This document shows positions 33,429 to 40,931 of a stretch of 64,000 nucleotides of DNA, piece by piece. The notes below the pieces were generated by a model, which was given only the letters and a program-made list of their open reading frames with translations, searched no databases and had not been told where the DNA came from. Every line of letters begins with the position of its first letter. Position 1 is the stretch's first letter. Made by a program: the position numbers and the translations under genes. Source of the DNA: an uncultured Neglectibacter sp. (GTDB lineage Bacteria > Bacillota > Clostridia > Oscillospirales > Acutalibacteraceae); the NCBI GenBank assembly GCA_946554335.1, contig CAMNSA010000012.1:29659-93658 (forward strand). Direction: 5' to 3'.

Positions 33429-35162
33429 TTAAAGCTCTGACGACGCCTGATACATTCCGGCGTATACTCCTCCGGCGCGGATCAGCTCCTCGTGAGACCC
33501 TTCTTCACAGACGCCCTGCTCGTCCAGCACCACGATGCGGTCAGCCTTCCGCACCGTAGAGAGGCGGTGGGCGATGACCAGGGTGGTGCGCTGTCCGGCC
33601 AGCTGTTCCATGCTTTTTTGGATCAGTTTTTCGCTGTGGTTGTCTAAAGCGCTGGTGGCCTCGTCAAAGATCACAATGGGCGGATCCTTCAGGAACACCC
33701 GGGCAATGGAGATCCGCTGCTGCTGGCCGCCGGAGAGCCGCACGCCCCGCGGCCCCACATCGGTGTCGTATCCCTGAGGCAGCTTCAGGATGAATTCATG
33801 CGCCCCGGCTTTTTTGGAGGCGGAAACGATCTCTTCCCGGGTGCAGCCGGGCCTGCCATAGGCGATGTTCTCCTCAATGGTGCCCGCAAACAGGTATACA
33901 TCCTGCTGCACCATCCCAATGTTCTGCCGGAGCGATCCCAGGGTCGCCTCTTCAATAGGCTGACCGTCCAGCAGGATCTTTCCCTTTTGAGTCTGATAGA
34001 ATCGGGGAATCAGGGAGCAGAGGGTGGTTTTGCCCACACCGGAGGCCCCCACCAGAGCCACATACTCTCCGGCTTTGACCGACAGGTTCAGGCCGCGAAA
34101 CACGCTGGCTCCGCCGTCATAGGAAAAGGAGATGTCCTGTAGCTCCAGATCGCCCCTGACTCTGGGAAGGGCCCGGGCACAGGGCGCCTCCCGGATCTCC
34201 GGAGCCGTTTCCATCAGTTCCCAGTATCTGGCAAAGCTGGTGCGGCCCTCCTGCAAAAGGCGGCTGGTATTCGCCAGGCTCTTTACCGGGGCCGCAAAGT
34301 AATTGACATACATCAGAAAAAGGATCAGATCGGGCAATTCCATTGTCCCCGCCCAGATGGCAAGGCCGCCGAAAACCACCACCGCTATGGGAAGGAGGCT
34401 GGAGAAGGCGTCCATTCCGCAGTAAAGCTTAGCCTCTCCCTGATAGCCGCGGCGGCGGCTTTCCAGGAACAGCTGATTCTGCCGGTCAAACTTTTCTTCC
34501 TCCACCTTTTCGCTTGTGAAGGATTGTACCACCCGCACGCCGGAAAGCGAGTCCTCCACCTGGGCGTTGACAGCTCCCATGCGCTCACGGCCCTGGGCCA
34601 AAGCTTCCCTCATTTTCCGGCTGTAGTGCAGGGTGTAGATCGCCATAAAGGGCAGAAATGCCAGGATCACCAAAGTGACCTTCCAGTTGATGGTAAAAAG
34701 GATGACCGTGGCTCCCGCAAGCTGGATCGTATTCACCGCCACATCCTCGGGAAAGTGGTGGAAAAACTCTCCCAGAGAAAGGCTGTCCGCCGTGATCCGG
34801 GACATCAGCTCTCCCACCTTGTGAGTGTCGTAAAAGGAACAGGACATCTTCTGGCAATGTCGAAACAGCTGGGCGCGCATATCCCGTTCCATCCTGGCGC
34901 CCATATGATGGCCCTGATAATCCAGAAAATAATAGCAGAGAGCCTGAAGGATCACCAGCAAAAGCAGCACCGCTCCCAGCCGCAGGACGCGCCAGGGAAG
35001 CCCGTCTCCGCCCTGTACCAGCACATCCTGGGTGATGACCCGCACCCCCAGCGGTACAAGCAGGGCGATCGCGGACACGATCAGCGCGCAGGCCATATCC
35101 GCGAAGAACCAACCCGCATAGGGCTTATAAAAGGATATAAATCGATGAAGCTGTTTAAACAA
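33429..35162 (-). CDS. ABC transporter with fused membrane and ATPase domains (exporter half-transporter)
   Basis: 577 aa. Six-helix type-1 exporter domain (residues about 1-310), then an ATPase with Walker A GASGVGKTT near 370, signature LSGGQQQRISIARVF and Walker B IVIFDEATSALD. It would act as a homodimer, or as a heterodimer with a partner not seen here. TTG start at 35162 follows GGAGGG by 8 nt. A short leader ORF and a CCGCTG/CAGCGG hairpin lie just upstream, and a strong promoter lies further up. Substrate unknown (lipid, peptide or drug). Confidence 0.9.
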   Translation of the reverse strand: MFKQLHRFISFYKPYAGWFFADMACALIVSAIALLVPLGVRVITQDVLVQGGDGLPWRVLRLGAVLLLLVILQALCYYFLDYQGHHMGARMERDMRAQLFRHCQKMSCSFYDTHKVGELMSRITADSLSLGEFFHHFPEDVAVNTIQLAGATVILFTINWKVTLVILAFLPFMAIYTLHYSRKMREALAQGRERMGAVNAQVEDSLSGVRVVQSFTSEKVEEEKFDRQNQLFLESRRRGYQGEAKLYCGMDAFSSLLPIAVVVFGGLAIWAGTMELPDLILFLMYVNYFAAPVKSLANTSRLLQEGRTSFARYWELMETAPEIREAPCARALPRVRGDLELQDISFSYDGGASVFRGLNLSVKAGEYVALVGASGVGKTTLCSLIPRFYQTQKGKILLDGQPIEEATLGSLRQNIGMVQQDVYLFAGTIEENIAYGRPGCTREEIVSASKKAGAHEFILKLPQGYDTDVGPRGVRLSGGQQQRISIARVFLKDPPIVIFDEATSALDNHSEKLIQKSMEQLAGQRTTLVIAHRLSTVRKADRIVVLDEQGVCEEGSHEELIRAGGVYAGMYQASSEL

Positions 35163-35199
35163 AGAAAATTCCCTCCATTTTGTAGTGGAAGGGCCGCTG

Positions 35200-35256
35200 T
35201 CAGCGGAAAATTTCCCTCCCGTTATTGGTCATGCTTGCCGTATCGATTTTTTTCAT
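35200..35256 (-). CDS. Possible 18-aa leader peptide before the ABC exporter
   Basis: ATG with AAAGGATGG upstream opens an 18-codon frame (MKKIDTASMTNNGREIFR) ending in TGA. The stop is embedded in the CCGCTGTCAGCGG hairpin that immediately precedes the exporter's ribosome binding site. Such layouts can act in translational attenuation, but there is no homology to confirm translation. Confidence 0.35.
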   Translation of the reverse strand: MKKIDTASMTNNGREIFR

Positions 35257-35308
35257 AAGATGCCATCCTTTCTTTCGAAAGCACAGAAAGCGCTTTAAAA
35301 CTATCGAT

Positions 35309-35337
35309 AATATAGCATGAGGGGTGAAGGGTGTCAA
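35309..35337 (-). promoter_or_regulatory. Promoter of the ABC exporter
   Basis: TTGACA and TATATT on the minus strand with a 17-bp spacer; leader about 140 nt. Confidence 0.8.
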
Positions 35338-35408
35338 GAAAGGCCGCGGGCTGTTTTCCGGGAGAAACGGCACATACTAACCGTAAAACCCATCACAGGA
35401 GGAAGAGA

Positions 35409-36719
35409 ATGAAAAAGGAGTCTATCTGGCGGAATACCGTTTCCATGCCATGCTTTGACAAGCTGCGGGGAGATCTGGAGACGGATGTCCTGATCATAGG
35501 GGGCGGGATCGCGGGCCTTTTGTGCGCGTATTTCCTACAGGCGGAGGGAGTCGATTACCTCCTACTGGAGGCGGATAAGATCTGCGGCGGGACAACGGGA
35601 AACACCACCGCCAAGATCACCTCTCAGCATGGGCTGATCTACCACAAGCTGATCCAAAATTTTGGGCGGGAGGGAGCAGAGCTTTATCTGCGGGCCAACG
35701 AGGAAGCGCTGGAGCAGTACCGGAAAATGAGCCGGGAGATCAACTGCGATTTTCGGGAGCAGGACGCGTTTCTCTATTGCAGGGGAGAGCTGGAGGGGCT
35801 GCTGCGGGAGTGGGAGGCGGTGAAAAGCCTTGGCTTTCCGGCAGAGCTTTCCAGAGAGCTTCCGCTTCCCTTCCCGGTAAAGGCCGCGTTGAAGTTTCCG
35901 CAGCAGGCCCAGTTCCACCCTTTGAAATTCCTTTCCCAAATTGCGAAGGACCTGAAAATCCTTGAGAACAGCAGGGTGATCAGGATGGAGGGGGATCGGG
36001 CGGTAACGCCAGGCGGAAGCGTGAGGGCAAAACGGGTGATCGTCGCCACCCATTTCCCATTCATCAACCGCCACGGAGGGTATTTTATAAAGCTCTATCA
36101 GGACCGTTCTTACGCGCTGGCGCTGAAAAACGCCGGAAAGCTGCGGGGAATGTATCTGGACGCGGATCCGGAGGGGCTCTCCTTTCGCGGCTGGGAGGAC
36201 CTGTTGATCTTGGGAGGCGGAAGCCATCGCACCGGCCAAAAAGGCGGGGGATGGGAAGTGCTTTCCCAGGCGAAAAGCCAATATTATCCCGGGGCCGAGG
36301 AGGTTTTCCGATGGGCGGCGCAGGACTGTATGTCTTTGGACGGCCTGCCCTATATCGGAGCCTATTCCAAGGGAACAAAGGGCCTTTATACGGCGACGGG
36401 CTTCCATAAATGGGGGATGACGCTTTCCATGACGGCGGCCATGGTGCTGCGGGATCTGGTATTGGAAAGGGAGAACCCCTATGCACGGCTGTTTGATCCC
36501 TCCAGAAGTCCGTGGCGCTCTCAGCTTTTTTCCAATCTGTTTCATTCTGCCACAGGGCTGCTTACGCTCAGAGTCCCCCGCTGCCCTCATATGGGATGCG
36601 CGCTATCCTATAACCGGCAGGAACATTCCTGGGACTGCCCTTGTCATGGCTCCCGATTTGCTGAGACGGGAGAATTGCTGGAGGCCCCTGCGGTCCGGGG
36701 AATGAAGAGGCCGCGGTAG
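35409..36719 (+). CDS. FAD-dependent oxidoreductase with C-terminal Rieske [2Fe-2S] domain
   Basis: 436 aa. N-terminal FAD-binding DVLIIGGGIAGLLCAYF near residue 25 and a DAO-type body with GHR-like GGGSHRTGQ near 275 and a DGLPYIG loop near 323. The C-terminus is a Rieske motif pair: CPHMGC near residue 396 and CPCHGS near 415. The Rieske tail after the second motif is short (ends MKRPR), so the domain may be slightly trimmed. GGAGGAAGAG precedes the ATG. Electron partner and substrate unknown. Confidence 0.85.
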   Translation: MKKESIWRNTVSMPCFDKLRGDLETDVLIIGGGIAGLLCAYFLQAEGVDYLLLEADKICGGTTGNTTAKITSQHGLIYHKLIQNFGREGAELYLRANEEALEQYRKMSREINCDFREQDAFLYCRGELEGLLREWEAVKSLGFPAELSRELPLPFPVKAALKFPQQAQFHPLKFLSQIAKDLKILENSRVIRMEGDRAVTPGGSVRAKRVIVATHFPFINRHGGYFIKLYQDRSYALALKNAGKLRGMYLDADPEGLSFRGWEDLLILGGGSHRTGQKGGGWEVLSQAKSQYYPGAEEVFRWAAQDCMSLDGLPYIGAYSKGTKGLYTATGFHKWGMTLSMTAAMVLRDLVLERENPYARLFDPSRSPWRSQLFSNLFHSATGLLTLRVPRCPHMGCALSYNRQEHSWDCPCHGSRFAETGELLEAPAVRGMKRPR

Positions 36720-36748
36720 ACCTTTTTCGGGAAAAAGAGATAAAAGGA

Positions 36749-36777
36749 TTGGCTATTCTTCCAGGTTGTGGTATAAT
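36749..36777 (+). promoter_or_regulatory. Promoter carried with repeat copy A1
   Basis: TTGGCT and TATAAT with a 17-bp spacer, immediately followed by the palindrome ATTGCAGAA-TTC-TTCTGCAAT (36779-36799). Confidence 0.65.
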
Positions 36778-36778
36778 G

Positions 36779-36945
36779 ATTGCAGAATTCTTCTGCAATC
36801 ATATGGGAGAAGCCCTAAACCGCGAAGCGGTTTCCTTTTCTCACAAGCTCGAAAGGTACCGGACTTCTCCAAAGCAGATAGCGCTTCTGGCGCTAATGAA
36901 TTTCTCACGCTGTGACCCAAAGCTCTGCAAAGCAGTGCTTTGGAC
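36779..36945 (+). repeat. Promoter/hairpin repeat, copy A1, with small conserved ORF
   Basis: From 36800 this is nearly identical to 37184-37329, with only a handful of differences over about 145 bp, and the window end (63944-64000) is a third copy. It contains the hairpin AAACCGC-GAA-GCGGTTT (36817-36833) and GCGC/GCGC around TTCTG. A frame from ATG 36803 (62 codons, to 36991) begins MGEALNREAVSFSHKLERYR. The same frame is open in copy A2, and in A3 the changes are conservative (H to R, K to R, R to K). Whether it is translated is unknown. Confidence 0.75.
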
Positions 36946-37104
36946 AGCTGAGAGAATATTGAAACATGATTGCGTTTCACCTCAGGTGTGAAACGCCAGA
37001 GGACGAATCACTTCGTGATTCAAGCATGTTATAATGCCCGCAGTGAGTTGCGGTCGGGTCAGGAGGAAGCGTATTTAGGTAAGGCTGCTTCACGAGCGCT
37101 CGCC
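36946..37104. other. Hairpin-rich spacer between repeat copies
   Basis: No convincing gene. Contains inverted repeats GCGTTTCAC/GTGTGAAACGC (about 36972-36996) and GAATCAC-TTC-GTGATTC (about 37005-37021), then a TTATAAT at about 37030 that may be another -10 element. Confidence 0.5.
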
Positions 37105-37172
37105 GCAGGCGTGGTATTGAACGCCTCGCAAAAATGCCCTTGCAAGCATTTTTGTTTCATTGTATAATAATC
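37105..37172 (+). repeat. Hairpin/promoter repeat, copy 2 (family B)
   Basis: Plus-strand match of 7168-7240. The stem AAAAATGC/GCATTTTT is intact and the promoter TTGCAA (37140), 17 bp, TATAAT (37163) starts inside it. In copy 1 the 4-bp insertion widens this spacer to 21 bp, so only this copy keeps a good promoter. Confidence 0.75.
37140..37168 (+). promoter_or_regulatory. Promoter within repeat B2
   Basis: TTGCAA and TATAAT, 17-bp spacer; drives repeat copy A2 and probably the lipoprotein gene at 37425. Confidence 0.7.
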
Positions 37173-37183
37173 ACTTTCGTGGC

Positions 37184-37329
37184 CATATGGGAGAAGCCCT
37201 AAACCGCGAAGCGGTTTCCTTTTCTCACAAGCTCGAAAGGTACCGGACTTCTCCAAAGCAGATGGCGCTTCTGGCGCTAATGAATTTCTCACGCTGTGAT
37301 CCAAAGCTCTGCGAGACAGCGCTTTGGGC
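37184..37329 (+). repeat. Promoter/hairpin repeat, copy A2
   Basis: Same element as A1 with the hairpin at 37201-37217 and the same MGEALNREAV frame from ATG 37187. Here that frame stays open to 37627 and runs out of phase into the lipoprotein gene. Confidence 0.75.
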
Positions 37330-37424
37330 AACGGTTTCTGATATGGCAGCGATCCTCGGCCAAAATGGCCGCTCGATTTATAAGAATTTTATGGAATTCC
37401 TTATCCAGAAGGAGTGCAAAGCTT

Positions 37425-37934
37425 ATGAAAAAGGTTCTTTCTTTGGTTTTGATCAGTGCGTTTCTCTTTTCCCTGTGGGGCTGTGGGGATTCCAAAAGTC
37501 CCAAAAGCGCTCCTTCCGCAGTGCCTACCATTGCCCCCACTCCTACGCCGAAGCCGCAGATGGTGAAGATCGCCCAGGTCAAAGAGGTGGATCCCGGCTT
37601 GAACATCCGCGCGAAAGCTTCCTCTGACGGAGAAATTTTGGGGATGGCCGAAACAGGAGACCAATTTTTGCTGTTGGTGGAAACGGAGAAAAATGGCTGG
37701 TATCAAATCGAGTATGAGGGGAAAACAGCCTATATCTCTTCAGAATTTGCAGATGTAAAGGAAATCACCTTAACAGAAGCTGCAAAGCTTAGGGAGACTT
37801 CCGCCGCGCCTGTTTCCTCCGGCGAGGGGTCTCAGACCTCCCTTCCGGAGTCTCGGCCGGATCAGAACAGCTCTTCTTCTGCCTCTTCTTCCGCGCCGGC
37901 CAATTCCCGCCATGCTGAGGATGGGGAACAGTGA
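37425..37934 (+). CDS. SH3-domain lipoprotein
   Basis: 169 aa. Signal peptide of about 19 residues ending LFSLWGC, with Cys20 as the likely lipidated residue; the Trp two residues before Cys is unusual for a lipobox. A Pro/Thr linker (PTIAPTPTPKPQ) is followed by one bacterial SH3 domain (residues about 48-112, LNIRAKASSDGEILGMAETG), then a Ser/Pro-rich tail. Presumably a cell-surface protein that binds wall or protein ligands. AAGGAG upstream. Its 5' region is made of repeats B2 and A2. Confidence 0.85.
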   Translation: MKKVLSLVLISAFLFSLWGCGDSKSPKSAPSAVPTIAPTPTPKPQMVKIAQVKEVDPGLNIRAKASSDGEILGMAETGDQFLLLVETEKNGWYQIEYEGKTAYISSEFADVKEITLTEAAKLRETSAAPVSSGEGSQTSLPESRPDQNSSSSASSSAPANSRHAEDGEQ

Positions 37935-37975
37935 ACAGAATATCTATGGAGGAAAACTGACTGGAAAATTGCAGG

Positions 37976-38019
37976 GGCAAGAAAGCGCCGGAGAGCTTCC
38001 GGCGTGTTCTTGCCTTTTT
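37976..38019 (+). terminator. Terminator after lipoprotein gene
   Basis: GGCAAGAA..CGCCGGA / TTCCGGCG..TTCTTGCC stem followed by TTTTT. Confidence 0.85.
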
Positions 38020-38075
38020 CGCGGATGAAAAATGGGTCAGAAAAATGTGGTAAGCGATAGGGAAAGAGGGATAGC

Positions 38076-38699
38076 ATGAATATTTTAGTAGTGGGCGGAG
38101 GCTTGTTAGGCCGCAAGACCGCCGAGCAGTTGGACGCGGCCGGGCATGACGTGTCGGTGATCGATGAAAAAGAGGAAAATCTTTTGCAGCTCTCCTCTGA
38201 TTTCGAGGGAGTGACCTCCGTAGGGTTCCCCATGGATATCCAAAGCCTGAAAAACGCCGGGATCGAAAATTGTGACGCCGTGGCTGTGACGACGGCGGAT
38301 GACAATCTGAACATTGCGGTGGGGCAGATCGCCAAGGATGTGTTCGGTATCCCGAAGGTGATCGCCCGTATTTCAGACCCCTACCGGGAGTCTATCTATG
38401 AAAATTTCGGCCTGGACACAGTTTGCCCCACCAATATGGCGGGGGAAAAGATCGTGTCGGCTCTCCTTTCTCCCCTTCAAAGCAAGCAAGTCAGCTTTGG
38501 CCTTTCCACGGTCGCTCTCAGGGCGATGCCGGTAGACCGGAGGCAGGAGGGCAAGCTTCTTTCCCAATGGGAGCTGCCAAGCGGCTGCAGCCTGTTCGGC
38601 GTTGTAAAGGAAGATGGCAGATTCTTCCTCAGAACAGAGGACTTTGATTGCCGCCTGTCCTTTGGGGACGCGGTGATCATCGCCGGGAAAATCGATTGA
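38076..38699 (+). CDS. TrkA-family K+ transport regulatory protein (RCK), first of pair
   Basis: 207 aa. RCK_N Rossmann domain with VVGGGLLGRKTAE near residue 5 and a C-terminal RCK_C domain. These cytoplasmic subunits bind nucleotides and gate TrkH/KtrB-type potassium channels. AAAGAGGG lies before the ATG. It is paired with a second TrkA-type gene 16 bp downstream; the membrane subunit is not in the window. Confidence 0.85.
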   Translation: MNILVVGGGLLGRKTAEQLDAAGHDVSVIDEKEENLLQLSSDFEGVTSVGFPMDIQSLKNAGIENCDAVAVTTADDNLNIAVGQIAKDVFGIPKVIARISDPYRESIYENFGLDTVCPTNMAGEKIVSALLSPLQSKQVSFGLSTVALRAMPVDRRQEGKLLSQWELPSGCSLFGVVKEDGRFFLRTEDFDCRLSFGDAVIIAGKID

Positions 38700-38715
38700 A
38701 TGGGAGGAAGAGATC

Positions 38716-39381
38716 ATGCGGATGGTCATTATGGGCGGCGGCAAGCTGGGGGAAAGCCTGGCGCGCATCATGCTGGAACGCAGGCACACGGTGAGCCTGA
38801 TTGAGAAGGACCGCGCGCGGTGTGAAAAGCTGGCGGACAGCCTGGATGCTTCCGTGTTCTGGGGAGACGGCTCCCGGGTGGCGGTGCTGGAAGCGGCAGA
38901 GCTTCAGGACGCCGATGTTTTTATGGCGGTCACCGGGCAGGATCAGGACAATTTGGTGGCGGCACAGCTGGCAAAAGAATATTTTCACGCAAAAAAGGTG
39001 ATCGTTCGGGCAAATGACCCAAGAAATATTGACACCTTCCAGCTCTTGGGAATTGAGAATGTGGTGAGCAGCACGGAGGTTATTTCAAGGCTGATCGAAC
39101 AGGAGGCAGACCTTGCCCATATGCATCTGGTGGCGACTTTGAACCGGGGAAAAGCGGATATCTGCTCTATGGTTTTACCTCAAAACAGCGCGCTGGATGG
39201 AAAAGCTGTCAGAGAGGTCGTGTTTCCCAAGGGCACTCTGCTGATCTCCTTGATCCGAAACGGCAGCTTCTCCATCCCCAACGGCTCTACCGTGCTTCAG
39301 GAGGGAGACGAGCTGGTGGCGGTGAGCGAAGAAGGCAGAAGCAGGGCGTTGGTAAAACTGCTCAGTGAAATAAAAAAATAA
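38716..39381 (+). CDS. TrkA-family K+ transport regulatory protein (RCK), second of pair
   Basis: 221 aa. RCK_N with IMGGGKLGESLARI near residue 5, acidic end of the second strand (LIEKDRARCE), then an RCK_C domain ending VLQEGDELVAVSEEG. It differs clearly from its neighbour, so the pair may form a hetero-octameric ring. GGGAGGAAGAG precedes the ATG. Confidence 0.88.
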   Translation: MRMVIMGGGKLGESLARIMLERRHTVSLIEKDRARCEKLADSLDASVFWGDGSRVAVLEAAELQDADVFMAVTGQDQDNLVAAQLAKEYFHAKKVIVRANDPRNIDTFQLLGIENVVSSTEVISRLIEQEADLAHMHLVATLNRGKADICSMVLPQNSALDGKAVREVVFPKGTLLISLIRNGSFSIPNGSTVLQEGDELVAVSEEGRSRALVKLLSEIKK

Positions 39382-39397
39382 ATAATAACGATTCCTA

Positions 39398-39427
39398 TTT
39401 ACAAATCCGAGTCGTTTGTGCTATAAT
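39398..39427 (+). promoter_or_regulatory. Promoter of perR-like gene
   Basis: TTTACA and TATAAT with an 18-bp spacer and about 130 nt of leader. The AT-rich AATAATAACGATTCC just upstream may hold a Fur/PerR-type site, but the match is poor. Confidence 0.6.
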
Positions 39428-39558
39428 GAATTCCACGGAAAGGAAATCCCAGCGGAAAGTGCTTTGGGGGTGGAGAGCCGGACGGTATCATATAGGGTAA
39501 AGTCGGGCCGGATAAGTAGGAACAGACGATTAACATTAAAAATGCAGGGAGAATTCGG

Positions 39559-39960
39559 ATGGAAAAAAGAGAGAACTTCAGCAGAAAGCGAGTTGCGATC
39601 TTAAACACCCTGAAAGAGACGGATACCCATCCCACCGCGGATTGGGTATATGCCAAGCTGAAGCCAAGGTATCCCAATTTGAGTTTGGGCACCGTTTACC
39701 GGAATCTGAAAAAATTCTGTGAAACGGGAAAGGTTGTCAGCGTAGGCGTGATCAATGGGCAAGAGCATTTTGACGCGAGGGTGGAGCCCCATGCCCATTT
39801 TGTTTGCTCTCAGTGCAAAGCAGTGATCGACGTACACGAGCCCTTTTTCACAAAGGAAGAGCTGGAAACACTTTCTCAGAGACTTCATCTCTCCGTGCAG
39901 GACGCCTCAGTGGTATTCCATGGGCTATGTGAGAAGTGCCGGCAGGACCCTGGAATGTAG
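39559..39960 (+). CDS. Fur-family regulator, PerR-like
   Basis: 133 aa. Winged-helix part with HPTADWVYAKL and LSLGTVYRNLKKF; structural zinc site in CSQC (about residue 94) and CEKC (about 127); regulatory-metal residues in EHFDARVEPHAHF. Placement directly before a reverse rubrerythrin supports a peroxide-sensing PerR role rather than Fur or Zur. GGGAG lies upstream of the ATG. Confidence 0.88.
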   Translation: MEKRENFSRKRVAILNTLKETDTHPTADWVYAKLKPRYPNLSLGTVYRNLKKFCETGKVVSVGVINGQEHFDARVEPHAHFVCSQCKAVIDVHEPFFTKEELETLSQRLHLSVQDASVVFHGLCEKCRQDPGM

Positions 39961-40029
39961 AAAGGGGTTGCCTGCGGGCGATTAAAAAGCAGTTCCATTA
40001 TTTTTTATCATAAAACGGAGGAATTCATC

Positions 40030-40572
40030 ATGAAAAAGTTTGTTTGCACCATTTGCGGCTATGTTTACGAGGGCGCTGCCGCCCCCGAAAAGTGCCCGGT
40101 TTGCGGCGCTCCTGCTGAGAAGTTCAACGAGCAGGCCGGCGATATGTCCTGGGCCGCCGAGCATGTGGTAGGCGTTGCCAAGGGAGTGGATCCTAAAATC
40201 GTGGAAGGCCTCAGAGAGAACTTCCAGGGCGAGTGCACCGAGGTAGGCATGTATCTGGCAATGGCTCGTGTGGCTCATCGCGAGGGTTATCCCGAGGTTG
40301 GCCTGTATTGGGAGAAGGCGGCTTATGAGGAAGCCGAGCATGCTGCAAAGTTTGCCGAGATGTTGGGCGAGGTCGTGACCGACTCCACCAAGAAGAATCT
40401 TCAGATGCGCGTTGAGGCCGAGAACGGCGCTACCGCCGGAAAGACCGCTCTGGCGAAGCTTGCGAAAGAACAGAATCTGGACGCCATTCACGACACCGTT
40501 CATGAGATGGCAAGAGATGAGGCGAGACATGGCAAGGCTTTCAAGGGCCTGCTGGAGAGATATTTCAAGTAA
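40030..40572 (+). CDS. Reverse rubrerythrin
   Basis: 180 aa. Rubredoxin domain is N-terminal ([10 protein letters not shown]...CPVCGAP, residues 6-26), then a four-helix diiron domain with ligands in [20 protein letters not shown] and [11 protein letters not shown]. This is the domain order of the oxygen- and peroxide-inducible reverse rubrerythrins of clostridia, which act as NADH-linked peroxidases/oxidases. CGGAGG precedes the ATG. Likely under control of the PerR-like regulator upstream. Confidence 0.92.
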   Translation: MKKFVCTICGYVYEGAAAPEKCPVCGAPAEKFNEQAGDMSWAAEHVVGVAKGVDPKIVEGLRENFQGECTEVGMYLAMARVAHREGYPEVGLYWEKAAYEEAEHAAKFAEMLGEVVTDSTKKNLQMRVEAENGATAGKTALAKLAKEQNLDAIHDTVHEMARDEARHGKAFKGLLERYFK

Positions 40573-40587
40573 GAAACAGACAAAGGA

Positions 40588-40618
40588 AAAAGGACAGGCA
40601 AATGCCTGTCCTTTTTTG
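40588..40618 (+). terminator. Terminator after rubrerythrin
   Basis: AAAAAGGACAGGCA / TGCCTGTCCTTTTTT stem-loop. A second hairpin, AGACAGCCGC/GCGGCTGTCT, follows at 40627-40654. Confidence 0.85.
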
Positions 40619-40661
40619 TATCAAGAAAGACAGCCGCACATAAGCGGCTGTCTGTGTTTTG

Positions 40662-40886
40662 GTAATGCGGTGCTAAACTTTCAGATTTTTGAAGGAAATC
40701 TTCCCCTCTTAGGGGCGAAGTCCGTAATTGCCTTGTTTAGGGGTGCCAGCGCCCGGTAGGCACCGTTTAGCACTGGCCGAGCCGGCAGGCGAGAAGTGCA
40801 AATCACCAGTTCTACTGGGTCATCATGACTTCGGGTCTGTCTGTTGGCTTAAAAAAGGCCTGCCAGAAAGCTCTGACAGGCCTTTT
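40662..40886 (+). ncRNA. Candidate structured non-coding RNA with own terminator
   Basis: About 220 nt with no ORF. GTGCTAAAC (40670-40678) pairs perfectly with GTTTAGCAC (40765-40773), closing a domain that contains a CCCCT/AGGGG hairpin and a GGTGCC/GGCACC hairpin (40742-40764), a multi-branched fold. A second domain (about 40790-40840) can pair GAAGT with ACTTC around CCAGT/ACTGG. It ends at the hairpin 40853-40886. The strand is inferred: no gene lies downstream on the minus strand. I cannot assign a known family; no clear promoter is seen. Confidence 0.5.
40853..40886. terminator. Bidirectional terminator after ncRNA candidate and sigma operon
   Basis: AAGGCCTGCCAGA / TCTGACAGGCCTT stem with a T4 run on plus and a longer T-run on minus. 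Confidence 0.8.
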
Positions 40887-40931
40887 CCCGTATGTGTTGT
40901 GATTTTTTTGGACGATCGCAGGTTTCTGGGC

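Noticed and set aside
37187..37627. 146-codon protein starting in repeat copy A2 and running into the lipoprotein gene
   Set aside because: After the repeat it becomes an out-of-frame reading of the lipoprotein gene, whose signal peptide and SH3 domain are clear. Only the repeat part may be meaningful.
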